Shown here: one piece after another, positions 17,244 to 26,172 of the stretch
How the letters are laid out: each line of letters opens with the position of its first letter
Position numbering within the stretch: position 1 is the first letter of the stretch
From: Leptospiraceae bacterium
GTDB lineage: Bacteria; Spirochaetota; Leptospiria; Leptospirales; Leptonemataceae
NCBI GenBank assembly: GCA_026418015.1
Contig: JAOACE010000013.1
Coordinates: 1-64,000, forward strand
Direction of reading: 5' to 3'
Length of the DNA stretch: 64,000 nucleotides
The notes under the pieces: generated by a model
Told to the model about the DNA's origin: nothing
Databases searched by the model: none
Seen by the model: only the letters and a program-made list of their open reading frames with translations
Translations under genes and position numbers: made by a program

Positions 17244-17798
17244 GTGAGGAAATTTTTAAAAATAATTTTGATTATTTTAGTAATGTTAAATAGCTGTAAA
17301 AACGAAAAAAAACCAGAATTGTTTAGTTATTTGCAATCTACCCAAGAAATCATCAACTTTTGTAAAGCAATGGTACCTTGTGTAAAAGAAGAAATTCAAC
17401 AAGCTTTTAAAGATCAACCTCAACAAAGAGAATATTTATTGTCAAAAACGAATCATACCAATTGCCAGTCCGAACAATCAGAAAAACTCAATTTGATGTT
17501 AAACCTTACCAAAGAACAGACAAATTCATTCTTAACAGAACTTTATCAATTCCAAAAAGAATACTATTATGCAAACAAACAAAATCAACTCGATCAATTC
17601 TTAAAAACACATCGTTATAAAATTAAAAGCATCGATAACCAGTTCAGTAACCTAGAAGCATTTCTGGACGCAAACCAAAAAAAAATACTCGAAGAATATT
17701 CCAAGTGCACAGAAGTTTTAACCAAGACAACATCTTGTCCAGAAAAAAAACAAATTCTAAAAAATAATCCATTCTGTAAGAATATCTTTAAAGAATGA
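17244..17798 (+). CDS. Putative lipoprotein with several cysteines, unknown function
   Basis: A 184-residue protein beginning at GTG 17244 (no ATG fits), which gives a clear lipoprotein signal: MRKFLKIILIILVMLNSC, lipid Cys at residue 18. The mature part is Gln/Lys/Asn-rich and helical, with Cys in INFCKAMVPC, NHTNCQS, YSKCTE and TTSC/NPFC, so about seven cysteines that could form disulfides in the periplasm. No family recognised. It is alone between the truncated hemoglobin and the thiamine genes. Confidence 0.7.
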   Translation: MRKFLKIILIILVMLNSCKNEKKPELFSYLQSTQEIINFCKAMVPCVKEEIQQAFKDQPQQREYLLSKTNHTNCQSEQSEKLNLMLNLTKEQTNSFLTELYQFQKEYYYANKQNQLDQFLKTHRYKIKSIDNQFSNLEAFLDANQKKILEEYSKCTEVLTKTTSCPEKKQILKNNPFCKNIFKE

Positions 17799-18104
17799 GC
17801 TGGCTGACTCTTTTTTAAAAATTTGATGGGCTTCTTACACAACAATCATCTTATTTTTCTGTTAGACAAAAATGAATCATATCAGTTTTTTTAACAAAAG
17901 TTGATTTTTTGATTTTAAAACAATTAAAATTATTAATAAAACTATTTTATAATTTTTTTATATATTTTAAGAATTTACTTCCATAAAATGAATTAAAACA
18001 AAATTTTTTAAAACCATCAAACAATCTTATAAAGACAAAAAACAGAATCATTTGTTCTATCAATATAGGATTGACCATTGTTATTTTTTTATTTTTTTGT
18101 AATT
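17799..18104. other. Intergenic region upstream of thiG
   Basis: About 306 bp, AT-rich. I searched by eye for a TPP riboswitch (CTGAGA and an ACCTGATCTGGATAATGCC-like segment) and see neither. A weak GAG/CTC stem followed by TTTTTT near 17796-17816 might end the lipoprotein transcript. No other feature is seen. Confidence 0.4.
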
Positions 18105-19001
18105 ATGACTCTTATTTCCCATCATAAAGATGTTATAAAGCAAAATCTTTTATCTTTAATAGAAGAACAGCACAAAAGAGATCCCAATCCTCTAAGAATT
18201 GCAGGTAGAATGTTTAAATCTCGGTTATTTGTGGGAACAGGAAAATTTTCTTCTATAGAAAGTATGAAGGATGCAATCGAAATGTCTTGTACAGAAATGG
18301 TCACGGTTGCACTTCGTCGTATTGATCTTAGCAAAAATATCAACGAAGAAGATATTATTTCTGCCATTGATCTAAATAAAATTCAATTATTGCCCAATAC
18401 ATCTGGTGCACGTGATGCAGACGAAGCGATAAGAATAGCAAGAATTGCACGCGAAATGGGAGCAGGAAACTGGATCAAATTGGAAGTAACGCCTGATCCC
18501 TATTATTTATTACCAGATGGGAAAGAAACCCTAAAAGCAACAGAAGTTCTCGTAAAAGAAGGTTTTGTTGTTTTACCTTATATTCAGGCTGATCCTGTGT
18601 TGGCGAAGCAACTGCAAGAAGCTGGAGCAGCAACAGTAATGCCCTTAGGTTCACCGATTGGCTCGAACCAAGGAATAAGAACAAAAGAAAGTATAAAGAT
18701 CATCATAGAACAATCATTCGTCCCAGTAGTGATAGATGCTGGATTAGGACTTCCATCTCATGTAGCAGAAGCATTCGAAATCGGTGCCGATGCTGTGCTT
18801 GTTAATACTGCAATTGCAATATCTCAGCATTCGGGATATTCTGCTTATTCTTTTGCATTAGCAGCAATTGCGGGAAGAGAAGCATTTTTGAATGGAGTCA
18901 TTGCAAGTCAAGGCACAATAGAAAATAAACTAATTGATACTTGGAAAAGAGCCGAAGCATCGAGTCCACTTACTGGATTTTTAGACGAAGAAAGTAGGTA
19001 A
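18105..19001 (+). CDS. thiG: Thiazole synthase ThiG
   Basis: A 298-residue thiazole synthase that makes the thiazole phosphate of thiamine from DXP, dehydroglycine and ThiS-thiocarboxylate. Typical signatures: [12 protein letters not shown], the Schiff-base lysine in WIKLEVTPD (K125 from this start), [13 protein letters not shown] and [14 protein letters not shown]. The family usually begins close to the FKSRL segment. Here about 30 extra residues precede it ([10 protein letters not shown]...). ATG 18105 is preferred to a TTG at 18078. The following gene, thiH, supplies dehydroglycine, 5 bp downstream. No thiS, thiF or thiE is in the window. Confidence 0.93.
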   Translation: MTLISHHKDVIKQNLLSLIEEQHKRDPNPLRIAGRMFKSRLFVGTGKFSSIESMKDAIEMSCTEMVTVALRRIDLSKNINEEDIISAIDLNKIQLLPNTSGARDADEAIRIARIAREMGAGNWIKLEVTPDPYYLLPDGKETLKATEVLVKEGFVVLPYIQADPVLAKQLQEAGAATVMPLGSPIGSNQGIRTKESIKIIIEQSFVPVVIDAGLGLPSHVAEAFEIGADAVLVNTAIAISQHSGYSAYSFALAAIAGREAFLNGVIASQGTIENKLIDTWKRAEASSPLTGFLDEESR

Positions 19002-19006
19002 TCCCT

Positions 19007-20146
19007 ATGTTTAAACAATTTTCCGATTATGTAAAACAATTTCCCTTCGACGAAGTAAAATCAAAACTTGAATCCTTAAACCAAGACGAAAAACAAACGC
19101 GACAAAAAATAGAACAGATTTTGAGTAAAATATTTGCAGAAGAACATATCCAATGGCAGGAATTTTTATATTTGATCTCTGATCCAGCGTTAGAATATCT
19201 AGAAATAATTGCTCAAATTGCACAAAAAATTACGCGAAAACGATTTGGTAATGCTATATTAATCTATGCTCCTCTGTATTTATCGAACGAATGTAAATCC
19301 ATTTGTACTTATTGTGGTTTTAGGTACAACAATTTGATTAAAAGACGAACCCTTACAATAGACGAAGCTTACGAAGAAGCGATGATTTTACACAAACAAG
19401 GAATTCGTCATATTTTGCTATTAACAGGCGAAGATTATCGGAATACTCCAGTATCTTACATTGGAGAGGTTGCAGAAAGGTTAAAATATCATTTTTCTTC
19501 CATCGGAATTGAAGTTTATCCCCTTAAAACCGAAGAATATGAGTTTTTGCGTACAAAAGGCGTTGATAGTTTGACGATCTATCAAGAAACGTATGATCCT
19601 ATACGATACAAAGAAGTACATCTTCAAGGCGTAAAAAAGCGGATGGAATTTCGTCTAAATTGTCCCGACAGAGGAGGAACAGCTGGTTTAAGAAGAATTG
19701 GAATTGGAGCATTGATGGGACTTTCGCATCCAGAAACAGAGGTTGCAATGGTAGGATTACACGCGAATTATCTCTCGAAAAAATATTGGAAAACCCACAT
19801 AACGATTTCTTTACCGCGATTAAGACCAGCAGAAAATTTCGAAAATGTCCCTGTGGTATCCAACAAAAAATATGTATTATTTTTAGCAGCATTAAGAATC
19901 TTCTTACCAGACGTTGGTTTGATTTTATCTACAAGAGAATCTCCCTATTTTAGAGATCATGTTATACCCATTTGTATTACACAAATTTCTGCTGGTTCTA
20001 AAACAGAGCCAGGTGGATATAGTGGCAAAGAAGCAACAGAACAATTCCATATAGAAGATCATCGAAGCATTCCAGAAATTGTTGAGATGCTCAAATCGAA
20101 AAATCTTGATCCCGTATTTACCGATTGGGTATATGTGATGAAGTAA
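19007..20146 (+). CDS. thiH: 2-iminoacetate synthase ThiH
   Basis: A 379-residue radical SAM enzyme that cleaves tyrosine to 2-iminoacetate (dehydroglycine) for thiazole synthesis. The iron-sulfur motif CxxxCxxC is at C96, C100 and C103 (CKSICTYCGF). ThiH signatures follow: LLLTGE, the VYPLKTEEYEFL strand, QETYDPIRYKEVH and the C-terminal ITQISAGSKTEPGGY. The ThiH anaerobic-type route pairs with the ThiG next to it. Begins 5 bp after thiG. Confidence 0.95.
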   Translation: MFKQFSDYVKQFPFDEVKSKLESLNQDEKQTRQKIEQILSKIFAEEHIQWQEFLYLISDPALEYLEIIAQIAQKITRKRFGNAILIYAPLYLSNECKSICTYCGFRYNNLIKRRTLTIDEAYEEAMILHKQGIRHILLLTGEDYRNTPVSYIGEVAERLKYHFSSIGIEVYPLKTEEYEFLRTKGVDSLTIYQETYDPIRYKEVHLQGVKKRMEFRLNCPDRGGTAGLRRIGIGALMGLSHPETEVAMVGLHANYLSKKYWKTHITISLPRLRPAENFENVPVVSNKKYVLFLAALRIFLPDVGLILSTRESPYFRDHVIPICITQISAGSKTEPGGYSGKEATEQFHIEDHRSIPEIVEMLKSKNLDPVFTDWVYVMK

Positions 20147-20188
20147 ATTTTTATTTTCGATGAACCAATTCTAGAAAAATTTACCATT

Positions 20189-20716
20189 GTGGAGATTGTT
20201 TTATACGAACCTAAAATACCACAAAATACCGGAAACATTATTCGATTATGTGCTTGTACGAATGCTCGTTTAACTATTGTGGGTAAACCAGCATTCAACA
20301 TGGATGATGCTTCTTTAAGGCGCGCTGGTTTAGATTACTATAAAGAAATTTCTATCCAAATGTTCGAAGATTGGCAACAGTTTGAACAATATCTTTTAGC
20401 CAAAAATAAAACCCTGAAAGATTTGGCATTTTTATCCCGTTTTGGTAAAAGAGTTTATACAGATTATCAATATAAGAATGATCAGATCTTTGTCTTTGGA
20501 AGCGAGACAGAAGGACTGCCAGATTTTCTGCATAAAAAAATCCAAGAAGAGTGTCCAGAGAATCTTCTTCGCATTCCCGTATCTAATCGATGTAGATCCT
20601 TAAATTTAGCGAATGCAGTTTCTATTTTGATTTACGAGGCATTTAGACAACTCAACTTTCCTAACTTACTTTTAACGTTAGATGCTCAATCAAACAAAGA
20701 AATTCCATTAAGCTAA
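20189..20716 (+). CDS. trmL: tRNA (cytidine/uridine-2'-O-)-methyltransferase TrmL-like
   Basis: A 175-residue SPOUT-class methyltransferase. The TrmL start VLYEPKIPQNTGNIIRLCA, the SAM-knot FVFGSETEGLP and the final knot strand IPVSNRCRSLNLANAVSILIYEA are all present. TrmL 2'-O-methylates the wobble base of two tRNALeu species. The start is a GTG at 20189, immediately before the first beta strand; no ATG fits. It follows thiH on the same strand with a 42-bp gap, so may be cotranscribed. Confidence 0.92.
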   Translation: MEIVLYEPKIPQNTGNIIRLCACTNARLTIVGKPAFNMDDASLRRAGLDYYKEISIQMFEDWQQFEQYLLAKNKTLKDLAFLSRFGKRVYTDYQYKNDQIFVFGSETEGLPDFLHKKIQEECPENLLRIPVSNRCRSLNLANAVSILIYEAFRQLNFPNLLLTLDAQSNKEIPLS

Positions 20717-20730
20717 TTGATAAGATTGAT

Positions 20731-21753
20731 TTATAAATTGATAGCATGCTGAAATCCTAGAAAAAAGCTTGTATCTTTTTCTTCGTTTACATTACTGTTA
20801 AAAACAACATACCTTAAAAGTTCATTAAAATCACTTACTAAACCAGAAGCACCACTTACTAAATTGAATTTTACGATTGCCAAAGAGTCTGGATATGTAT
20901 CGTGCAAATATGTATATCTTATTCCATAGAAGATTTTAGAATCTTCGAAGATTTTATAGCTAAAACCTAAGGCAGATTCTAAAAACTTTGTTTCGACTTT
21001 ACCATCGACAGGTTGGTATATATTAATACTCGGTATACTTGCAGTATGTAAACTTGTGCGAACTTCTAATTCGAAATTTTGCGTTTTTCCGTGTAAAACA
21101 CCTTCTCTATACTGAACATAAACAGAATGCTTTTGTAAAAAATCATAATTTAACACAAATTCGCCGATTAAACCTTTAGCAACGCTTTTGATTTCGAGCA
21201 GGTTAAAACGACTATAAGGAACATTACCAAAACCATCGCTTGGTTGGATAAATAGTAATTCTCGTTGTACTGTATGAGTTCCAATACCACCATATAAACT
21301 CAACTGATTTGTAAGATTGAACTTATACCCACCTTGTAAATCTACGTGTATCACTAAGTACTTTACGATTTGTCCTCTGATAAATTCTCTTATTTCGATG
21401 GAATTTCCTGTATTTTCGATTAAAAACGATGGATAATTCATAGTAAAGTAATCGAAATAAGATTTAAACAAAAAAACAAACTGACCATTTTCGTATGGCT
21501 TTAAATATTTTAAAGTAATAGGAAAAATAACCGATTGGGGAAAAACATAACCATATTTCTCTTGAATGTTGGAAAAATAAATTTGTTGGTTGGGAGTTTT
21601 TAACGTATCGTAAAAAAGTTTATTTTGTATTAACGTTTGACTATATTTAAGCAAAAACTCTTTTTCTAGTTCGATTTCTAACTTGCTTTCTGCTCAAAGA
21701 ACTCGAAAAAACAAAAAAAATATAGATAAAATATAGAGTTTTTTAAAATTCAT
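20731..21753 (-). pseudogene. Outer-membrane-type protein interrupted by an in-frame TGA in its signal peptide
   Basis: Reading from ATG 21753 gives MNFKKLYILSIFFLFFRVL, then TGA (21696-21694), then AESKLEIELEKEF and on in the same frame to 20731, about 340 codons in all. The part before the stop is a perfect signal peptide, and the stop falls just before the expected cleavage site AES, so one reading frame has been broken by one base (TGG or CGA to TGA would fit). An alternative TTG start at 21654 would give an uncleaved cytosolic protein, which is unlikely for such a beta-rich sequence (e.g. YGGIGTHTVQRELLF, VYVQYREGV, FYGIRYTYLH). It resembles a beta-barrel or periplasmic surface protein; no family recognised. 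Could be a real pseudogene, readthrough, or a sequencing error. Confidence 0.6.
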
Positions 21754-21862
21754 AAAACCATAAAAAACAATTTAAAAAATAAAACAAGTAATTTTTTATA
21801 TATAAATCATTATTTTGATTTTATAAATATTTTATAGTTTATAAATTTAATATTGTAAAAAT

Positions 21863-21887
21863 TTATATTTTATATTATAAAATATAA
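21863..21887. repeat. 25-bp near-perfect AT palindrome
   Basis: TTATATTTTATA (21863-21874) and TATAAAATATAA (21876-21887) are inverted around a single T, between the end of the CrtO-like gene and the interrupted outer-membrane gene. It could be an operator or a weak terminator. Confidence 0.4.
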
Positions 21888-21902
21888 TCCTTACAAAGTA
21901 AT

Positions 21903-22418
21903 TCATCCTGCTTTTTGAATTCTTTTGTACATTTCTTCTTTTTTTTCGATTTTTTCTGAAACTTTCACAAATCGAATTCTATTGTATCTTTGTATAATAA
22001 TAAAAGGAATGTTTGCCAAGATTCCATAAGCTGCCATAAGATAATCTCCGATCGGTGGGTTAAACAAAAAAGCAAATGGAGTTGATAGAAAGATCAAAAT
22101 ATGCACTAGTTCTGCTCTACATGTCTCGATGATGAACCTTTCGATATAAGACTTTTCTTTGGATTTAAGCTTTTTTTTATCGAAAGGATGAATTTTGATT
22201 AGTTCACCAGCTTCTGGCACAATATCTTTCCAATACTTAACAAAAAAAACCTTTTCGTAGAGCTTGCCTTCTAATTCACAAAATCGCTTTTTAAAAATAG
22301 GATTTTTGATGTTATAAAAACTAAAAGGAATAAAATGACATAAATAACCCGATGCGAAACTTATACCAACCCAAAATACTGAATTTGCAAATATAAGTAT
22401 CAATCCTTCTTTCGTCAT
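21903..22418 (-). CDS. CrtO-like glycosyl-carotenoid acyltransferase
   Basis: A 171-residue membrane protein with three or four hydrophobic helices. It resembles the glycosyl-4,4'-diaponeurosporenoate acyltransferase family (CrtO of staphyloxanthin synthesis, ~165 aa): a W-K-D-x-x-P-x-x-G-E core (KYWKDIVPEAGELIKIHPF), then FIIETCRAELVHILIFL and the terminal IIIQRYNRIRF. In that pathway it adds a fatty acyl chain to the sugar of a glycosylated carotenoid. ATG 22418 overlaps the upstream glycosyltransferase stop (ATGA) and has GGGAGG upstream, so it is preferred over 22442. The coupling to a GT2 glycosyltransferase supports the call, but no other carotenoid gene is in the window, and lipids other than carotenoids are possible. 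Confidence 0.65.
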   Translation of the reverse strand: MTKEGLILIFANSVFWVGISFASGYLCHFIPFSFYNIKNPIFKKRFCELEGKLYEKVFFVKYWKDIVPEAGELIKIHPFDKKKLKSKEKSYIERFIIETCRAELVHILIFLSTPFAFLFNPPIGDYLMAAYGILANIPFIIIQRYNRIRFVKVSEKIEKKEEMYKRIQKAG

Positions 22419-23525
22419 ATTTTTATTTGCCTCCCTCTCCAATAGAGTTTTAATCGAAAAATTTTTACTAATATGGAACGAATAAAAATGAGCGTAAAAG
22501 CCATAGCAAAAAAAGGGTATAATACAATGGTTGTAGGACTAAATCGCCCAACCTTACGAGAAACGATAAACAGAAATAATCCATAAAAAATATACATCAC
22601 AGAATAGAGCGATAGAAGTATAAAATCTTTTTGATTAAAAGAGCGTATTAGAGAATTAAAAATTCCTACTGAAAAAGAGATGATAGCTGTGATTATAATT
22701 AATTCTTGTGGTTTAGAACGTGCAGCACCTAAACTCATATTTTTGGTCCAACCATCGATCAGTGTCATAACACCTTCGGGATACATTCGAAAATGGATCA
22801 AATTGTTATGAGGTACAATCGTAATTTTAACCCCTTTTTGAACAAGCTTTATACCCAAATCCACATCTTCGATTATGCTATTCCCTACAAGTTTATGACC
22901 TCCAGTTTTTATGTATAAATCTTTTGATATCATTATACAAGGTCCGTATAAGCCATTATCTGTACTAAATGGTTCTGATTTTTTTCCTGCTCTTAAACCA
23001 AGAATTGCAATTAAGTTAGGATAAAGAGAAAGATTTTCGTAGAATCGTTCCAAATAGTGATATGGTTGACAAGAAATTACTCCATCGGACTGAAAATGTT
23101 AATAAATATTCTAATGCTGTTTCGCGAAGAATCACATCAGCATCTAAAAATAATAATACCTCTCCTTGAGCGTACCTAGCACCAGCATAACAAGAAGCAC
23201 TTTTTCCTTCCCAATCAGGAAATTTCTCTTTTCTTTGGATGATTTTTGCGTTATAACTTTTTGCAATAGAGATAGTATTGTCCGTAGAGTCATCATCTAC
23301 GATAAGAATTTCGAAATTTTGATAAGTTTGGTTTTTTAAAGAATTAAGCAAATTTGGTAGACGTTTTTCTTCGTTTCTACATGGTATAATAATAGATAAA
23401 TAACAATCATTCTCTGGATCGAATAATTTTAATTTTGCAACCTTGGGAGAATAAAACCTTAATATTCTAAAAAATCCTATCATAGATATAAAAAACACAA
23501 TAAAATTGATTAGCAATCTTAACAT
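22415..23525 (-). pseudogene. CrtQ-like family 2 glycosyltransferase, frameshifted
   Basis: Two overlapping fragments make one GT2 gene. The N-terminal part (from ATG 23525) holds a membrane helix, then SIIIPCRNEEKRLPNLLNSL, IVDDDSTDNT, DWEGKSASCYAGA and the metal motif FLDADV. The C-terminal part continues in the +1 frame with CQPYHYLERFYENL, STDNGLYGPCIMI, EDVDLG and four membrane helices. Removing one T from the TTTT at 23093-23096 joins TF to QSDGVISCQPYH and gives a ~369-residue enzyme, the size of CrtQ (about 375). As read, translation stops early after about 169 residues. The CrtO-like gene follows directly. Either a true inactivating indel or a homopolymer error. Confidence 0.75.
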
Positions 23526-23885
23526 TATTTTTTTCCTTTGTTATTGTAAAAAAATAAATTTTTAGATTAAATCAATCAATTTAGAAATATGATATATAAA
23601 AAATCAAAATAATATATTACAAAGTATTGAATATATATTTTAAAATCAATTTATAAAAAATAATAATATAAAAAAATATATTGTTTATTTAATTTTTTGA
23701 ATCAAAACACTTAGAAAATAATCCTCTTGAACAAAGGATTACAAAAACGATTTATTTTTTCTATGGAGAACAATTTTAAATATTCAAAATCAATCTATTA
23801 AAATCAAAATAGGTATGATTAGAAATGCTTTATTTTAGAACCTAAAATCAATTGCTATACGATGCATAAAAATTTTTTTGTTTTT
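23526..23885. other. Divergent intergenic region between the glycosyltransferase and murA
   Basis: About 360 bp, very AT-rich. The clearest structure is TAATCCT (23719-23725) inverted to AGGATTA (23735-23741) around nine bases, a candidate operator. No open frame of note and no RNA gene were seen. Confidence 0.4.
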
Positions 23886-25199
23886 ATGTCTAAAAACGAA
23901 GTATTTGTTGTAGAAGGTGGAAAACCAATCAATGGTCGAATAAAACCGCAAGGAAATAAAAACGAAGCATTACCCATCCTTGCAGCTTCTATTTTAGCAT
24001 CGGAACCCGTAATCATAGAAAATCTCCCCGATATTGAAGATGTACGTCAAATGATAGAAATTTTAAAATTTTTAGGTGTAGAGGTTCAATATCCAAACAG
24101 TTACGATAAAACCAAAGTGCTCATCAATGCAAATCGCCCTATTAAAAACGAAATTCCTAAACATTTAAGTTCTCTATTAAGAGGTTCTGTTACATTAGCA
24201 GGGCCTATACTTGCGAGAGAAAAAGAAGTTTTTCTCCCGCGCCCAGGAGGTGATAGAATTGGTCGAAGAAGATTAGATACCCACATTTTAGCATTTAAAT
24301 CATTAGGAGCCGATGTTAAAATTTTTCCTGATGGATTCGAAATCAAAGCAAAAGAACTACATGGAGCAGATATTTTATTAGACGAAGCATCTGTAACAGC
24401 AACAGAAAATGCTATTTGTGCTGCTGTTTTTGCAAAAGGAGAAACCATTATCAGAAATGCGGCATCTGAACCACACGTCCAAAATCTATGCAATTTTTTG
24501 AATAAGATGGGAGCAAAAATCGAAGGTATAGGTTCGAACGTTTTAAAAATTCATGGTGTGGAAAAACTAACAACAACAGAACATCGTATTGGTCCAGATT
24601 ATTTAGAAGTGGGTAGTTTTATCTCTTTGGCTGCTGTTACGAAAGGTGAACTTATCATCGAAGAACCAGACATTGAAAATCTTCGAATGATACGAATGAT
24701 TTTTTCGCGTTTAGGTATATTGACAAGAGAAGAAAAGGAAAATGGAAAAGATATCTTGATTGTTCCAGCAGATCAATCGTTAAAAATCGAAATGGACATT
24801 GGAGGAGCAATCCCTAAAATAGAATCCGCACCATGGCCTGGATTTCCAGCAGATATGACATCGGTAGCACTCGTTACAGCAACTCAATGCGAAGGAACCA
24901 TTTTAATCCACGAAAAATTGTTTGAATCACGATTATTTTTTACAGACAGGTTAATTTCTATGGGAGCAAGAATTGTACTATGTGATCCCCATCGAGCAGT
25001 AGTAATAGGACCTACACCATTACTAGGAAGTATTGTGTCTTCTCCGGATATACGTGCCGGTATGGCAATGTTGATTGCATCACTTTGTGCACAAGGGGAA
25101 TCCATTATACAAAATGTTCATCAGATTGATCGCGGATTTATGGATATAGAAAAACGACTACAAAAATTAGGAGCAAAAATTACAAGAAAGGAAATTTAA
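23886..25199 (+). CDS. murA: UDP-N-acetylglucosamine 1-carboxyvinyltransferase (Cys-to-Asp type)
   Basis: A 437-residue MurA catalysing the first committed step of peptidoglycan synthesis, PEP addition to UDP-GlcNAc. Signatures: [40 protein letters not shown] and PWPGFPADM. The catalytic loop normally reads PGGCAIG-R; here it is [12 protein letters not shown], so the usual catalytic Cys is Asp (residue 123, codon 24252-24254). Such natural Cys-to-Asp enzymes remain active but escape fosfomycin, as in Borrelia and mycobacteria. The start is uncertain: ATG 23886 ([12 protein letters not shown]) or an in-frame ATG 23862; neither has a ribosome site. Confidence 0.94.
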   Translation: MSKNEVFVVEGGKPINGRIKPQGNKNEALPILAASILASEPVIIENLPDIEDVRQMIEILKFLGVEVQYPNSYDKTKVLINANRPIKNEIPKHLSSLLRGSVTLAGPILAREKEVFLPRPGGDRIGRRRLDTHILAFKSLGADVKIFPDGFEIKAKELHGADILLDEASVTATENAICAAVFAKGETIIRNAASEPHVQNLCNFLNKMGAKIEGIGSNVLKIHGVEKLTTTEHRIGPDYLEVGSFISLAAVTKGELIIEEPDIENLRMIRMIFSRLGILTREEKENGKDILIVPADQSLKIEMDIGGAIPKIESAPWPGFPADMTSVALVTATQCEGTILIHEKLFESRLFFTDRLISMGARIVLCDPHRAVVIGPTPLLGSIVSSPDIRAGMAMLIASLCAQGESIIQNVHQIDRGFMDIEKRLQKLGAKITRKEI

Positions 25200-25220
25200 T
25201 CATAAATGATGATTTTATTT
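25198..25220 (+). terminator. Weak terminator after murA
   Basis: AATCAT (25198-25203) pairs with ATGATT (25209-25214), followed by TTATTTT. The 6-bp stem begins within the stop codon; only weak strength is expected. Confidence 0.35.
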
Positions 25221-25509
25221 TGGATTAAAAACGCGATTTTTCTCAAAAGATGAAAGATATTTTGAATTAGATGTGAAATTATAAGTTTTTTTTGATTTTG
25301 TGATGATATCAGTGCTAATGGTTCTAAAAAATCAAATTTATGAATTCAGGTAAGATGATTGAAGCTTTAATGTGAAATTTCTGTGATGTAAATCATAAGA
25401 TTGATAATTTTCAAACAAAGAGAGGTTCTAGAGCTTTTATAGAATAATTTTTTGGAACTTTTGATAAAAATTTTTATGAGAAATTTTGCAAAAAGAATAT
25501 TTAATAAGT
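25200..25509. other. Intergenic region after murA
   Basis: About 310 bp. Besides the weak murA terminator it contains a loose TGTGAT-N4-ATCATA element at 25382-25397 and TTGATAATTTTCAAA just after. Nothing else convincing is seen. Confidence 0.35.
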
Positions 25510-26019
25510 ATGAAGACACAAAACTTTTTTACTTACGAAGAATGTAAAACATCGATAAACATTACACTGTTTCATTATGCTTTTTTGATTTATCTAACAG
25601 AAACCCGATTTAACGGGAATCTCTCGTTAACGATTGATTATTTGCTAAAACGATATTTATCATATCTTTATAAGATTAGTCTTGCTCCCACAAAAAGAAC
25701 ATTAACAGCGACCTATCAGCCTAGGACAAAAAACTATATTATAAGGAAAATCAGCATTCAGCCGACCTACTGGGGGAAGTTGTATGAGCTCAGGTTCTTG
25801 TTAGGGTATTCAGTGAGTTTTATCATTCGCATCATGCTCGACTGGGAGATGCAAGAAGAACAAATGCCCGTTGAACCTATATTTATTAGACCACCATTAA
25901 CCCCCGAAGATGAGAATATCCATGCACGAATACAAGTTGGGAATAATTATTCCTCTTATAACAAATTGAGTCATGCCAACTTAACAGTATATAGTGAGTT
26001 TTCGTGTCCTGCGGCATGA
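25510..26019 (+). CDS. DUF1564-like protein
   Basis: About 169 residues, cytosolic, from ATG 25510 (an in-frame TTG at 25486 is less likely). The centre has the arrangement of the Leptospira DUF1564 family: TATYQPRTKNYI, a KISIQPTYWGKLYELRFLLG helix, then SVSFIIRIMLDWEM, a helix-turn-helix-like pair. These paralogues have no known function. It is a family otherwise known chiefly from Leptospira, so it is a useful lineage hint. Codon use is less A/T-biased than its neighbours (ctgggggaag, atgagctcagg), which suggests recent transfer. The tail (FSCPAA) is not conserved. Confidence 0.6.
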   Translation: MKTQNFFTYEECKTSINITLFHYAFLIYLTETRFNGNLSLTIDYLLKRYLSYLYKISLAPTKRTLTATYQPRTKNYIIRKISIQPTYWGKLYELRFLLGYSVSFIIRIMLDWEMQEEQMPVEPIFIRPPLTPEDENIHARIQVGNNYSSYNKLSHANLTVYSEFSCPAA

Positions 26020-26038
26020 AATTAATGTAAGCCATATT

Positions 26039-26084
26039 TATTATTAAATAATTTTTATAATATTTTTTTATAAATTTAATAATA
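26039..26084. terminator. AT-only inverted repeat between convergent genes
   Basis: TATTATTAAAT (26039-26049) pairs with ATTTAATAATA (26074-26084), an 11-bp all-AT stem with a 24-base loop between the DUF1564-like and sugar dehydrogenase genes. Candidate bidirectional terminator. Confidence 0.4.
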
Positions 26085-26172
26085 CATCTTCCCCAACATT
26101 ATCGTCTATTTTCTTTTTATTTAGAATTTTTCTTTAATCATTTTTTTACCGCGCAAATCATATAAAAAATTT

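Noticed and set aside
17796..17816. Terminator after the Cys-rich lipoprotein
   Set aside because: Only a 3-bp stem can be formed before the T-run.
17799..18104. TPP riboswitch before thiG
   Set aside because: No CTGAGA or ACCTGATCTGGATAATGCC-like element is visible in the AT-rich leader.
25382..25397. CRP-like site TGTGAT-N4-ATCATA, tempting because a cyclase gene lies in the window
   Set aside because: Only one arm matches TGTGA well, the spacing is short for CRP (N6), and AT-rich DNA gives such matches by chance.
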